Below, one piece after another: positions 8,072 through 17,347 of a stretch of 64,000 nucleotides of DNA. The DNA comes from an uncultured Alphaproteobacteria bacterium. GTDB lineage: Bacteria; Pseudomonadota; Alphaproteobacteria; Rhodobacterales; Rhodobacteraceae. The stretch spans positions 1-64,000 of the forward strand of contig CACJUU010000011.1 in assembly GCA_902596605.1 (NCBI GenBank), read 5' to 3'. Made by a program: the position numbers and the translations under genes. Under the pieces are notes generated by a model. That model did not search any database, was not told where the DNA came from, and saw nothing but the letters and a program-made list of their open reading frames with translations. Position 1 is the first letter of the stretch; each line of letters begins with the position of its first letter.

Positions 8072-8677
8072 ATGAAATTATATTTTGCACCTAATTCTAG
8101 AGCCGTAAGAATCGCGTGGCTTCTTGAAGAGTTGGGCTTAGAGTATGACGTCGAAAAATATAAAGTTGGGGATAGAGCACTGCGAACTCCGGAATATTAT
8201 AAAATTCATCCGATGGGAAGGATTCCTGTTTTAGAGGATGGAGAAACCAGAATCTATGAATCAGGTGCGATAGTCCAATATCTTTTAGCTAGACATGGCA
8301 ATGGAAAATTTGTACCAGCTGTCGACGATCCATCTTTTCCTGAATATTTGCAATGGCTGCACTACGCCGAGGGTTCAATTATGGGACAGGTCAATATTTT
8401 AGTTGTTGAGACGATACTTCTGCCGCCTGAAAAAAGGAATGATGTAAACGTAAATAGAGCAATGAAACTATTACGGGTAGCACTTGGAAATGTAAATAAT
8501 AGATTGCAAGACAGAGAATATTTAACGGGGACCTTTACAGGCGCTGATATAATGACAGGTCATGCGTGCTTCGGTGCTATGAAAGCAGGAGCAGAAATCG
8601 ACGATTATGAACATTTAAATGCATACATTAATAGACTTTTAAAAAGGCCAGCATTAGAGAAAGCACGCTCACTATGA
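8072..8677 (+). CDS. Glutathione S-transferase family protein
   Basis: Thioredoxin-fold N-terminal domain (residues 1-75: MKLYFAPNSRAVRIAWLLEE, later GRIPVLEDGETRIYESGAI, the glutathione-binding ESxAI region) followed by a helical GST C-terminal domain. The track start at 8060 is replaced by the ATG at 8072, because TGGAG lies 7 nt before it and the GST fold begins there. The first gene of a nine-gene + strand catabolic operon, it overlaps the next gene by ATGA. It lacks the SSCSxRVR motif of zeta-class maleylacetoacetate isomerase. A role in conjugating or isomerising a reactive intermediate is inferred from context. Confidence 0.88.
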   Translation: MKLYFAPNSRAVRIAWLLEELGLEYDVEKYKVGDRALRTPEYYKIHPMGRIPVLEDGETRIYESGAIVQYLLARHGNGKFVPAVDDPSFPEYLQWLHYAEGSIMGQVNILVVETILLPPEKRNDVNVNRAMKLLRVALGNVNNRLQDREYLTGTFTGADIMTGHACFGAMKAGAEIDDYEHLNAYINRLLKRPALEKARSL

Positions 8678-9504
8678 TAAAAAATAACTTAATAAAAAAT
8701 ACAGATCATCTTCAAGCTGAAGTAAGAGATAGGATCGGTATCATTGCATTTAATCGTCCAGAAGCAAAAAATGCATTATCAGATGAATTAACACCAGAAT
8801 TGAGAAGAATGTTAATTGAATTTGAAAGTAATCGAGAGGTAAGGGTTATAATTATTACCGGTAATGGAGGAGCCTTTTGCTCAGGTGGTGACGTCAAAAG
8901 CTTTGCTAGTGATAGTGACCCAGGCCTTTCAAAAGATCTCAGTTTAGAACAGCAAATTAGAAAATTACAAATCGGACAGGAAGGTGTTTCCCTAAAAATT
9001 CATGAGATGCCAAAACCGACCATTGCTGTTTTGCCCGGTGCAGCTGCAGGCGCTGGAATGTCTATCGCTTTGGCCTGTGACATCAGAATAGCATCAGAGA
9101 AGGCATTTCTTGTGCCAGCTTTTGGAGGTATTGGCCTTTCTGGTGATTATGGAGGTAGTTGGTCATTAAGTCAGCTTGTTGGTCCCTCAAAGGCTAAGGA
9201 TATATACTTTTCAAATAGGCGCATTCAAGCCAAGGACGCTCTTGATGAGGGAATTATAAATTATGTTGTTAGTGAGTCAGATCTCGAGTCTTTCGCTCTA
9301 CAAAAGGCATCTGAGATCGCCTATTTTTCGCCTACTGCTTTACAATATATGAAAGAAAACCACAACAGAGCGACTTCAACAAATTTTAAGGAGAGCTTGG
9401 CAATGGAAGCCGATAGAATGATAAGATGCTTTCAAACAGAAGATCACAAAAATGCAGCGAAAGCATTTGTCGAAAAGAAGAAGCCAAAATTTGTTGGAAA
9501 ATAA
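8674..9504 (+). CDS. Enoyl-CoA hydratase/isomerase family protein
   Basis: Crotonase fold of 276 residues. The oxyanion segments are GAFCSGGDVKSF (66-77) and PGAAAGAGMSIALACDIRIA (121-140). In the region where many hydratases carry a catalytic Glu, this protein has GIGLSGDYGGSW, with Asp instead, so isomerase or dehydratase chemistry is possible. It overlaps the GST stop by 4 nt, implying coupling, and precedes a DsbA-like isomerase by 19 nt. It is one of three crotonases in the window with distinct active-site motifs, which suggests distinct steps. Confidence 0.87.
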   Translation: MIKNNLIKNTDHLQAEVRDRIGIIAFNRPEAKNALSDELTPELRRMLIEFESNREVRVIIITGNGGAFCSGGDVKSFASDSDPGLSKDLSLEQQIRKLQIGQEGVSLKIHEMPKPTIAVLPGAAAGAGMSIALACDIRIASEKAFLVPAFGGIGLSGDYGGSWSLSQLVGPSKAKDIYFSNRRIQAKDALDEGIINYVVSESDLESFALQKASEIAYFSPTALQYMKENHNRATSTNFKESLAMEADRMIRCFQTEDHKNAAKAFVEKKKPKFVGK

Positions 9505-9523
9505 CAATTAAAGGAGAAACGTT

Positions 9524-10129
9524 ATGGTTGATTTTAAGTTTATATTTGATTTTGGGAGTCCAAAAACTTACCTTGTTTACAAGCTTTTGCCTGGGATAGA
9601 AAAGAGAACCAATATCAAGGCAGAGTATGTTCCAGTCCTGTTAGGTGGTATCTTTAAGTCAACTAACAATGTGTCGCCTATAGAGTCATTTAAAACGGTC
9701 CCAGCAAAAGGAAAATATGATGACTTAGATACAGCCAGATTTGTGAAAAAGCACAATATTGCATTTAACTTTAATTCAAATTTCCCTATTAATACGCTTA
9801 ACTTAATGAGGGGTGCCATATATGCTCAAGAGAATGAAATTTTTGATAAGTATGTGGAGGTCGTTTTTAAAAGCATGTGGGTTGACAACAAAAAAATGGA
9901 TGATTTGGAAGTTATTCAATCAGTTCTTTCAGAGAATGGACTACCCGTTAAGGAAATATTTGAAGGAACCCAAGATCAAAAAATAAAAGATAAGCTTATG
10001 AAAAATACAAGCGAAGCGGTTGAAAAAGGGGTATTCGGTGCTCCGAGCTTGCTAGTTAATAACGAGCTATTTTTTGGGAAAGAAACTCTACAAGATGTTG
10101 AGGAATTGCTAGTAAAAGAGGCAGGATAA
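9524..10129 (+). CDS. 2-hydroxychromene-2-carboxylate isomerase-like (DsbA/GST-kappa)
   Basis: DsbA-like thioredoxin fold with a helical insertion, 201 residues. The N-terminal FIFDFGSPKTYLVYK places Ser12 where the glutathione-dependent catalytic serine of HCCA isomerase lies. The C-terminal GVFGAPSLLVNNELFFG has the expected cis-proline loop. There is no CxxC, so it is not a disulfide oxidoreductase. AAAGGAGAAACGTTATG is a strong start. HCCA isomerase proper acts in naphthalene breakdown, but many homologues sit in acyl-CoA operons with unknown substrates. Presence next to a GST hints at a glutathione-dependent step. Confidence 0.85.
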   Translation: MVDFKFIFDFGSPKTYLVYKLLPGIEKRTNIKAEYVPVLLGGIFKSTNNVSPIESFKTVPAKGKYDDLDTARFVKKHNIAFNFNSNFPINTLNLMRGAIYAQENEIFDKYVEVVFKSMWVDNKKMDDLEVIQSVLSENGLPVKEIFEGTQDQKIKDKLMKNTSEAVEKGVFGAPSLLVNNELFFGKETLQDVEELLVKEAG

Positions 10130-10134
10130 ATTTA

Positions 10135-11130
10135 ATGAAGCAGCTCATTTTAAAAACTTTGCCTAAGGCTAAATTATCCAAGGATGATTTTGAAGTGCTA
10201 GAGGTAGATAAACCGAAAATTGAAAGTGGAGAGGTGTTAATTCGAAATATACTTTTATCAATAGACGCAGCAAATAGATCGTGGATGCAAGGTAGAACGT
10301 ATAGAGATGCCGTGAGAGCTGGTGATGTCATGCCCACATATGCTATTGCCGAGGTAGTAGAAAGCAACGACTCTCAATTTAACCAAGGACAAATAGTATC
10401 AGGCGAAAGTAATTGGTCAGAATTTACTGCTGTTAAAGGATCAGCAATTATAAAACGCCCTAACGTAGGGTCTCTTTCTAACCTTCTTTCTATATATGGG
10501 ATAGCAGGATTAACAGCATATCACGGCCTCACGAAAGTTGGGCATATTAAACCCGGTGAAACGGTACTTATTTCTGCTGCAGCCGGTTCTGTCGGTATCT
10601 TAGCTGGGCAAATTGCAAAAGCAATGGGTTGCCTAGTAGTTGGTTTGGCTGGAACAGATGAAAAATGTAAGCGCTTAAAAGATGAGTTCCGGTTCGATGA
10701 TTGTATTAATTATAAAAACGTAGACCTCCTAAAGGAATTAAAAAAGGCTTGCCCCGATGGAGTGGATGTCTATTTTGACAATGTCGGTGGACAAATTCTC
10801 GAAATTGTACTTTTCAGAATGAATATGAAAGGTAGAATTGTATGCTGTGGAGCCGTAAGTCAATATGACGGCACAACCCCCATTGGCCCTCGAAATCTTC
10901 CAGGTCTTTTAATAGTAAAAAGGCTTAAAATGGAGGGATTTATAGTGATGGATTATGCTAAAGAGCATGGAAATGCTATTAAACATCTTTCCGAGATGAA
11001 TGCAGCAGGGGATATCAAGATTACTGAAGATATTACTGAAGGATTAGAAAATGCGCCAGACGCTCTGATTGGTTTATTAAATGGGGACAATTTTGGAAAG
11101 CGAATGGTACGAGTAACTGTTGATCCTTAA
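10135..11130 (+). CDS. NADP-dependent oxidoreductase, MDR family (CurA/LTB4DH-like)
   Basis: Zinc-free medium-chain reductase, 331 residues, of the leukotriene B4 12-hydroxydehydrogenase/curcumin reductase type, which reduces the double bond of alpha,beta-unsaturated ketones with NADPH. Visible motifs are GIAGLTAYHGLTKVGHIKPG, then the nucleotide loop AAAGSVG, then VYFDNVGG. No zinc-binding cysteine cluster is present. The gene starts 5 nt after the isomerase stop, with AGGATAAATTTAATG. In this operon it would supply an enoyl or enone reduction step. Confidence 0.88.
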   Translation: MKQLILKTLPKAKLSKDDFEVLEVDKPKIESGEVLIRNILLSIDAANRSWMQGRTYRDAVRAGDVMPTYAIAEVVESNDSQFNQGQIVSGESNWSEFTAVKGSAIIKRPNVGSLSNLLSIYGIAGLTAYHGLTKVGHIKPGETVLISAAAGSVGILAGQIAKAMGCLVVGLAGTDEKCKRLKDEFRFDDCINYKNVDLLKELKKACPDGVDVYFDNVGGQILEIVLFRMNMKGRIVCCGAVSQYDGTTPIGPRNLPGLLIVKRLKMEGFIVMDYAKEHGNAIKHLSEMNAAGDIKITEDITEGLENAPDALIGLLNGDNFGKRMVRVTVDP

Positions 11131-11146
11131 ATTGAAGTAAAAGAAT

Positions 11147-12841
11147 ATGGATTTTAATCAAGCTGTACAGAAGGTCCTTGATACTGAAGAATTGTTTCAG
11201 ACTGAAGATGTTGAGATAAGGGGAACGTTTTACAAAGCATTTAATAAAGTGCCGGCAGACTTACAGGAACTACTTGACTACGGAAAGACAGTAAGAGAGT
11301 GGGAAGAGTTTATCGTTTATGAAAAAGAAAAAATATCATATTTAGACTTTTGCGATCAGGTTAGTAGGGTTAGCTCCTATTTACAAAAAGAAGTAGGTAT
11401 CAAAAAAGGTGACAAAGTGGCAATTGCGATGCGCAATTACCCTGAGTATTTAGCCATATTAATGGCAGTGGCTTCTATTGGGGGTATCGTTGTCTTTGTG
11501 AATGCGTGGTGGACAACGGAGGAAATGGAATATGGGTTTGATGATAGCACAGCAAGAGTTTGCTTTGCTGATAAAGAGCGGATAGCGACAATAAAACCAT
11601 TTGCGAAAAAGAAAAGTATCAAGTTATTTTCCGTTAGATATATAGATGATCCTGAGATCGAAAAATATGATGACATTGTAAATAATTTTGAACGAGTTGA
11701 CCTGATTGATGTGGACTTAAAGCCAGATGACGACTTTGCTATTATGTACACATCAGGATCTACAGGGCATCCAAAAGGGGTTGTGTTAACCCACAGAGGT
11801 GCGATAACAGCAACTTTTTCATGGCTAATGGCTGAAAGAGTTGGAGGTCTTTTGGCTGATCCCGAAAAGCTTGCGAGAAGAAGAGCTTCAAGTGTTCTAC
11901 TCCTATCACCATTGTTCCATGTTAATGGATCGCACCCAAATTTTTTCTATTCTATTGCAAGAGGATCCAAGATTGTTTTGATGTATAGATGGGATCCTGC
12001 GAAAGCAATTGATATTATTCGTGACGAGGTAATTACCAGAATAACCGCTGTACCGACTGTAGTAGCAGACCTTGTGCAACAGGCAAGAGACCAAAATGTA
12101 TCTCTGGAAACTCTTGAATTTCTGGGTGCGGGTGGAGCTAAAAGACCGGCTGCCCAGGTTGGAGTTGAAAAACAAGCTTTGCCTCTTGCAGATATTGCGT
12201 CTGGATATGGAATGACTGAAACAAACGCCTTAGGGTTAGGTATATCAGGTGATGAGTATGTTGAAAAGCCGGAGTTAGCTGGAAGGCTCTATCCTCCACT
12301 ACAAGAAATTAAAATCGTAGATGATAATGATGTTCGATTGCCAAATGGACAACTCGGTGAGATCTGTCTAAAAAGCCCAGCAAATATGAGGTGCTATTTT
12401 AATAAGAAAAAGGAAACAGATGCTGTCTTAAAGGATGGATGGATGCATACTGGGGACTTAGGAATTTTAGATAATGAAGGACTTGTAACAATAGTGGATC
12501 GAAAGAAGAATATCATAATTAGAGGTGGAGAAAACATCTCATGTTTAGAAGTAGAGGGCGCTCTACAGAAGTTCCCTGGTGTTATTGAGTCTGTTGTTTT
12601 TTCTGTTCCGGAAAAAAGATTTGGGGAAGAAGTAGGTGCTTGTATTAATATGTCTGGAGATGCGAAAGATAAAAATGAAGAAATATCCTCTTTTTTGAAA
12701 GATAAATTAGCACATTTCAAGATACCTGTTCATTATTGGTGGGTAAATCGGTCTCTACCAAGGGGTGCAACCGATAAGTTTGATAGGATAAAAATCAAAG
12801 AATTGTGTCTGAATAATAGTTGGGGTGATGAAGATGGATGA
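11147..12841 (+). CDS. Acyl-CoA synthetase (AMP-binding)
   Basis: ANL-superfamily ligase of 564 residues that activates a carboxylic acid with ATP and CoA. Motifs in order: MYTSGSTGHPKGVV (P-loop-like), GYGMTETNALG, GWMHTGDLG, IVDRKKNIIIRGGENI, and a C-terminal LPRGATDKFDR where the lysine is the adenylation residue. It overlaps the 3-hydroxyacyl-CoA dehydrogenase by 17 nt. As the only ligase in this operon it is the likely entry enzyme for the pathway. The chain length or ring nature of its substrate cannot be read from sequence alone. Confidence 0.9.
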   Translation: MDFNQAVQKVLDTEELFQTEDVEIRGTFYKAFNKVPADLQELLDYGKTVREWEEFIVYEKEKISYLDFCDQVSRVSSYLQKEVGIKKGDKVAIAMRNYPEYLAILMAVASIGGIVVFVNAWWTTEEMEYGFDDSTARVCFADKERIATIKPFAKKKSIKLFSVRYIDDPEIEKYDDIVNNFERVDLIDVDLKPDDDFAIMYTSGSTGHPKGVVLTHRGAITATFSWLMAERVGGLLADPEKLARRRASSVLLLSPLFHVNGSHPNFFYSIARGSKIVLMYRWDPAKAIDIIRDEVITRITAVPTVVADLVQQARDQNVSLETLEFLGAGGAKRPAAQVGVEKQALPLADIASGYGMTETNALGLGISGDEYVEKPELAGRLYPPLQEIKIVDDNDVRLPNGQLGEICLKSPANMRCYFNKKKETDAVLKDGWMHTGDLGILDNEGLVTIVDRKKNIIIRGGENISCLEVEGALQKFPGVIESVVFSVPEKRFGEEVGACINMSGDAKDKNEEISSFLKDKLAHFKIPVHYWWVNRSLPRGATDKFDRIKIKELCLNNSWGDEDG

Positions 12842-14111
12842 ACAGAACTATATTTTGGAATCAGAGAAAAAAGTTCTGGATATTATAGGTTTACCAGAAA
12901 GTTTGCCTAGAAGAGAAATTAATGCGGTCGGAATAATTGGGGCTGGTACGATGGGCGGTGGTATAGCAATGAATTTTGCAAACGTGGGAATTCGGGCTCA
13001 TATTATTGAAACAAGCCAAGATCAACTAGACACAGGGATATTTAACATAAGCAATAATTATGAAAGATCTGTTAACAGAGGTAAAGTTTCAAAGGAAGAA
13101 GTAACTGATCGCTTGAAACTGATCACCTCATCAACTCGATTAACTGATTTAGGGCACTGCGATTTGATTGTTGAAGCTGTTTATGAGGACTTAGATTTAA
13201 AAAAAAACATATTTAAAGAGCTAGATAAAATTGCTAGGCCGTTCTCAATCTTAGCCACAAACACATCAGCGTTGGATATAAATCAAATTGCTTTGTCTAC
13301 ACTTAGACCGGATGACGTAATTGGACTTCATTTTTTTTCGCCGGCAAATGTAATGAAACTTGTAGAAATTGTGCGGGCTAAGTTTACTAGTGATGTCGTT
13401 GTTGCAACTAGTCTATCATTGGTAAAGAAAATTAATAAAATACCAACAATTGTGGGCGTTTGTCCTGGATTTGTTGGTAATAGAATTTTGTTTGCTCGCC
13501 AAAAACAAGCCTTAAATATGCTTTATGATGGCTTAATGCCCTGGGATATTGATAAGGCGTTAAATGATTTTGGTTTTAAAATGGGGCCTTTCCAAATGTC
13601 TGACTTGGCGGGGTTAGATATAGGTTGGAAAAAAGGAGAAAAGACAACAAATCCCATCAGAGATGCGCTATGTGAATTGGATAGAAGAGGTCAGAAAACC
13701 AGTGCTGGGTATTATGATTATGATGAGAACAGAGTTCCAAGAATATCCAAAATGACCGAAGAGTTAATAAAAGATATTACTGGAAAAGAAAAAGCAAAAA
13801 ATATGGAAAGTGCTGAGATAATTGAACAGTGTATTTTCCCAATGGTAAATGAGGCACTATTAATTTTAGAAGAAGGAATGGCACAAAGACCCTCTGATAT
13901 TGATGTGGTATGGCTTAATGGCTATGGGTTCCCACGAGATAAAGGAGGTCTGTTGTTTTGGGCAAACAAAATTGGCAGTACTCGAATTTTGGATGGCCTA
14001 AAGAAAATGGAAGATAGTGGCATGGAGATTAATATATCTGGAATGCTAAAAGATATGGTTAAGAAGAATAAAAACATCTTTGACACAGCAGATCAAAAAA
14101 TCAGAGTATAG
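12825..14111 (+). CDS. 3-hydroxyacyl-CoA dehydrogenase (stand-alone)
   Basis: NAD-dependent dehydrogenase of 428 residues. The Rossmann motif GAGTMG is at 39-44; LHFFSPANVMKLVEIVR carries the catalytic His and Glu-side residues; CPGFVGNRI begins the C-terminal helical domain, which is present twice as in FadB/FadJ C-terminal halves. There is no crotonase domain, so hydration must come from the neighbouring crotonases or MaoC. Several in-frame ATGs (12825, 12828, 12834) make the exact start uncertain. AGGAGG follows its stop for the next gene. Confidence 0.9.
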   Translation: MMKMDEQNYILESEKKVLDIIGLPESLPRREINAVGIIGAGTMGGGIAMNFANVGIRAHIIETSQDQLDTGIFNISNNYERSVNRGKVSKEEVTDRLKLITSSTRLTDLGHCDLIVEAVYEDLDLKKNIFKELDKIARPFSILATNTSALDINQIALSTLRPDDVIGLHFFSPANVMKLVEIVRAKFTSDVVVATSLSLVKKINKIPTIVGVCPGFVGNRILFARQKQALNMLYDGLMPWDIDKALNDFGFKMGPFQMSDLAGLDIGWKKGEKTTNPIRDALCELDRRGQKTSAGYYDYDENRVPRISKMTEELIKDITGKEKAKNMESAEIIEQCIFPMVNEALLILEEGMAQRPSDIDVVWLNGYGFPRDKGGLLFWANKIGSTRILDGLKKMEDSGMEINISGMLKDMVKKNKNIFDTADQKIRV

Positions 14112-14122
14112 GAGGTGCTTAA

Positions 14123-14905
14123 ATGGAGTATGAATTTGTAAAAGTTGAGAAAAGAGACCACATCTCAATAGTAACAATAAATAGACCTGAGGTTTATAAT
14201 GCCGTCCATCCTCCGCTAAGCTTAGAACTGGATCAAGTCTGGAATGAGTTTATTGAAGATAGTCAGCAATGGGTTGCCGTTTTAACTGGAGCTGGAGACA
14301 AAGCTTTTTCTGCTGGAAACGATCTGAAATACTCAGCGCAACCAGGAAAATATAAAGTTCAGCAACCAAAAAGTGGTTTTGCGGGGCTGACAAATAGATT
14401 TGATCGTACCAAACCTATCATAGCAGCAGTAAATGGGTTTGCTATGGGTGGTGGAATGGAAACAGCTCTCTCGTGTGATATTATTCTGGCATCAGAAAAC
14501 GCGAAATTTGCTTTGCCAGAAGTAAAAGTTGGTTTTTTTGCAGCCGCTGGCGGGGTTCAACGACTTAGTAGACAAATAGGCAAAAAGGCAGCACTCGAAA
14601 TGATACTAACAGGGCGTAGTGTGGATGCTAAAGAAGCTCTAAAGCTGGGTATTATTAATGAGGTTTTTCCACAGGCTGAATTATTGGATAAGGCTATTCA
14701 AAAGGCTGAGGTAATAGCGGGCAATTGTCCATCTTCTGTGAAGTATTCTTTAGAGGCTTTAAATCATATGGATCAGTTGGAAGAGATGTCATCAGCGCTT
14801 GAAAAAAGTTATGAGCTTATAGACTTATTAAGGCAAACAGAGGATCACAAAGAGGGAGTGTCCGCATTCGTTGAAAAGCGTGCTCCACAATGGAAGAATA
14901 AGTAA
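14123..14905 (+). CDS. Enoyl-CoA hydratase (crotonase)
   Basis: Crotonase of 260 residues. The oxyanion segments are KAFSAGNDLKYSAQ (~residues 54-67) and VNGFAMGGGMETALSCDI. The catalytic Glu appears in ALPEVKVGFFAAAGGVQRL. The C-terminus (TEDHKEGVSAFVEKRAP) is the standard family tail. This layout resembles carnitinyl-CoA dehydratase and short-chain enoyl-CoA hydratases. AGGAGGTGCTTAAATG is an ideal ribosome-binding site. It probably hydrates the enoyl-CoA that the upstream dehydrogenase then oxidises. Confidence 0.9.
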   Translation: MEYEFVKVEKRDHISIVTINRPEVYNAVHPPLSLELDQVWNEFIEDSQQWVAVLTGAGDKAFSAGNDLKYSAQPGKYKVQQPKSGFAGLTNRFDRTKPIIAAVNGFAMGGGMETALSCDIILASENAKFALPEVKVGFFAAAGGVQRLSRQIGKKAALEMILTGRSVDAKEALKLGIINEVFPQAELLDKAIQKAEVIAGNCPSSVKYSLEALNHMDQLEEMSSALEKSYELIDLLRQTEDHKEGVSAFVEKRAPQWKNK

Positions 14906-14929
14906 TCTTAGGTAAAGAAAGGAATTTTA

Positions 14930-15703
14930 ATGTCTACACTGTTTAGTCTTGAAGGAAAAAATTGTTTAGTTATTGGGGCGTCAAAAGGTATAGGGAGAGC
15001 TATGGCATTAGCCTTGGCTGAACATGGTGCAAATGTAGTAATATCAAGCCGTAAACAAGATCAATTAGAAGAAACGGCAAATGAATTAAACTCCCAGATC
15101 GGAGGTAAAAAAATCGTACCGATAGCTGCTAATGCCGGGCGCAAAGAAGATTTGAGTCAACTGGTTGAAGGAACAAATAAAGCTATTGGCAAGATCGATG
15201 TTTTAATTGGAAATGCGGGGGTAAACCCACATTACGGACCTATGTCAGCCATATCCGATGAGGCATTTGACAAAACAATGGCAACAAATGTGAAATCAAA
15301 CCATTGGCTATGTCAAATGGTTGCACCTGATATGGTAGCTAGGGGAGGTGGATCAATCATGATTACATCAAGTGTTGGCGCATTTGAGCCATCCCTACAA
15401 TTAGGAACTTATGCGATTTCAAAGTTAGCCGTTATTGGCCTCGTTAGAAATTTAGCCGCAGAATATGGTGCAAAAAAAATTAGAGTAAATGCCATATGTC
15501 CTGCAATAATTAAAACAGATTTTGCGAGGGCATTATGGGACGATGATACAAAGGCAAAAGACGCAATAGCGAAGATACCTCTTGGTCGTTTAGGAGAGCC
15601 TGAGGATTTACAAGGACTAGCTGTATTTCTGGCTTCAAATGCAAGTAGTTACATTACAGGTCAGGCAATGACTATATGTGGTGGTGGATATATGTGGCGA
15701 TAA
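14930..15703 (+). CDS. SDR family oxidoreductase
   Basis: Classical SDR, 257 residues. Motifs are GASKGIGRAMALALAEHGA near the N-terminus, GNAGVNPHYG, the Ser of MITSSVGAFEP with YAISK as catalytic Tyr-Lys, and the VNAICPAIIKTDF loop. It ends YITGQAMTICGGGYMWR, typical of FabG-like enzymes and DHRS4-type carbonyl reductases. AAAGGAATTTTAATG precedes the start. The following gene is a second SDR only 14 nt away, so two alcohol/ketone conversions are likely in this pathway. Confidence 0.9.
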   Translation: MSTLFSLEGKNCLVIGASKGIGRAMALALAEHGANVVISSRKQDQLEETANELNSQIGGKKIVPIAANAGRKEDLSQLVEGTNKAIGKIDVLIGNAGVNPHYGPMSAISDEAFDKTMATNVKSNHWLCQMVAPDMVARGGGSIMITSSVGAFEPSLQLGTYAISKLAVIGLVRNLAAEYGAKKIRVNAICPAIIKTDFARALWDDDTKAKDAIAKIPLGRLGEPEDLQGLAVFLASNASSYITGQAMTICGGGYMWR

Positions 15704-15717
15704 AAAAGGAGTTAGAT

Positions 15718-16488
15718 ATGGATATTAAAGATAGAGTGATAGTTGTAACTGGAGCCGCCAGCGGAATTGGAAAGTCTCTCGTTAAAATCTTTTATAAACA
15801 TGGAGCAAAGCACGTCGTTAGCGCTGATGTAAACATTGAGGGTATTAAGGAAGTCGCAAAAGAATATGGTGGGACTGCGATGAAATGCGATGTTAGCCGA
15901 GAAGGAGACATTGCAAAGGTTATAAGAACTACAGAGAGAGAGATTGGCCCAATATCAATTTTTTGCTCGAATGCAGGCATAGGTCACTTAGGAGGAATAG
16001 AAGTGCCCAATGATGATTGGCAAAAAATATGGGAGATTAATTTGATGTCACATGTCTGGGCTGCTAGACACTTAGTCCCTTTGATGGAGAAAAGGGGAGA
16101 GGGATATTTATTAAATACTGCTTCTGCAGCTGGTCTTTTGTCACAGGTGGGAGACGCGTCCTATTCAACGACCAAACATGCCGCGATTGGCTTAGGAGAG
16201 TGGCTTGCTTTTTCTTACGCTAAGAAAGGTATAAAGGTTTCTATGCTATGTCCACAGGGCGTTAGAACTGCGATGACGGATGGATTAGATCCAGAGCTTG
16301 CTGTTGCAATGAAAGATGGAATGCTTGAGCCTGACGAGGTTGCCGAAGAGTGTGTGAAAACCATAAAAGAAGAGCGTTTCTTGGTATTGCCTCATCCTGT
16401 TGTTAAAAAATATATTCAATATAAAATATCAGATTACGATGGATGGCTCGCTGGAATGTCTAAATTAAACGAACGATTTAGGTATTAG
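15718..16488 (+). CDS. SDR family oxidoreductase
   Basis: Second SDR of the pair. TGAASGIGKSLVKIFYKHGA gives the cofactor fold, SNAGIGHLGG the central motif, and YSTTK the catalytic Tyr-Lys after SAAGLLSQVGDAS. The ORF track opens at 15676, but AAAAAAGGAGTTAGATATG at 15718 is a far better start and removes the overlap with the upstream SDR. Its C-terminus (VVKKYIQYKISDYDGWLAGM) is longer than FabG and resembles SDRs found beside acyl-CoA dehydrogenases. It is the last gene of the + operon and overlaps the convergent tesB gene by 11 nt. Confidence 0.88.
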   Translation: MDIKDRVIVVTGAASGIGKSLVKIFYKHGAKHVVSADVNIEGIKEVAKEYGGTAMKCDVSREGDIAKVIRTTEREIGPISIFCSNAGIGHLGGIEVPNDDWQKIWEINLMSHVWAARHLVPLMEKRGEGYLLNTASAAGLLSQVGDASYSTTKHAAIGLGEWLAFSYAKKGIKVSMLCPQGVRTAMTDGLDPELAVAMKDGMLEPDEVAEECVKTIKEERFLVLPHPVVKKYIQYKISDYDGWLAGMSKLNERFRY

Positions 16489-17347
16489 GTCTGCGTTTTA
16501 GGGGACGCATCAAACCCTCTTGAGCAACACTTGCAACTAGAGTTCCATCTTGTGAAAAAACCTTTCCTCGATTAAGGCTCCTCGCTGCTCCTGAAAATGG
16601 GCTATCCATTTCATATAAGTACCAATCATTAAAGTTAATCTTTTCATGAAACCACATGGCATGATCCAAACTAGCTAGCATAACGTCTCCAGAATAAGCT
16701 GAAACACCGTGAGGACGGTTGCCAGAGCCCAACAAGGATACATCAGAGGCATATGCTAGAAAGCAATGATGCACCCACTGCTCTTTGGTATCAAGGTTCC
16801 CATCCACCTTAAACCACAAAAAGTTTTTGTCTGAAGTGGGCTCTGGATTAAACAAGTCAGGTGGGTCAACATCTCTTATTTCAATCGGCTTTGGGTTTAA
16901 AAAATTCTTTCGCCTTTTTTCTGGAACCTTATCCGCAATAAGTTTCCTTTGTTCATTCCTGTTAAGAACTCCTGAAGGTCCTTTCACATCTTTCATTTTA
17001 TGCTGATGAGACCAACCCTCTTCCTCAATGTGAAAGGACGCTGCCATATTAAATATTTGTTTTCCATTTTGTATGGCAACTACTCTTCTCGTTGTGAAGC
17101 TTCCTCCATCTCTTGCTCTATCAACCTCGTAAATGATAGGTGTAGATGGATCTCCGGGTCTTATAAAGTAAGCATGAAGAGAATGACAGAGTCGTTCTTC
17201 AACAGTTTTATATGCCGCGGCTAGTGCTTGCGCAATAACGTGGCCACCAAAAACTCTTGATGCAACCTCACCGCCTTCTCCTTGCCCACGAAAAAGATTA
17301 CGATCTAGAGTTTCTATATCAAGTAGTTTTTCTATTTTCTCTTTCAT
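16478..17347 (-). CDS. tesB: Acyl-CoA thioesterase II
   Basis: Double-hotdog thioesterase, 289 residues, hydrolysing acyl-CoA to free acid and CoA. The N-terminal hotdog has RVFGGHVIAQALAAA; the C-terminal hotdog has LASLDHAMWFHE, SRSLNRG-like sequence (AARSLNRGKVFSQDG) and VASVAQEGLMR, which supply the Asp, Ser/Thr and Gln of the TesB active site. It overlaps the upstream kinase gene by ATGA. Last gene of the - strand catabolic operon, it could recycle CoA from dead-end thioesters. Confidence 0.93.
   Translation of the reverse strand: MKEKIEKLLDIETLDRNLFRGQGEGGEVASRVFGGHVIAQALAAAYKTVEERLCHSLHAYFIRPGDPSTPIIYEVDRARDGGSFTTRRVVAIQNGKQIFNMAASFHIEEEGWSHQHKMKDVKGPSGVLNRNEQRKLIADKVPEKRRKNFLNPKPIEIRDVDPPDLFNPEPTSDKNFLWFKVDGNLDTKEQWVHHCFLAYASDVSLLGSGNRPHGVSAYSGDVMLASLDHAMWFHEKINFNDWYLYEMDSPFSGAARSLNRGKVFSQDGTLVASVAQEGLMRPLKRRPNT

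Noticed and set aside
8072-8677. Maleylacetoacetate isomerase missing from the homogentisate operon
   Set aside because: The N-terminus lacks the zeta-class SSCSxRVR motif and the gene lies 21 kb away in another operon.
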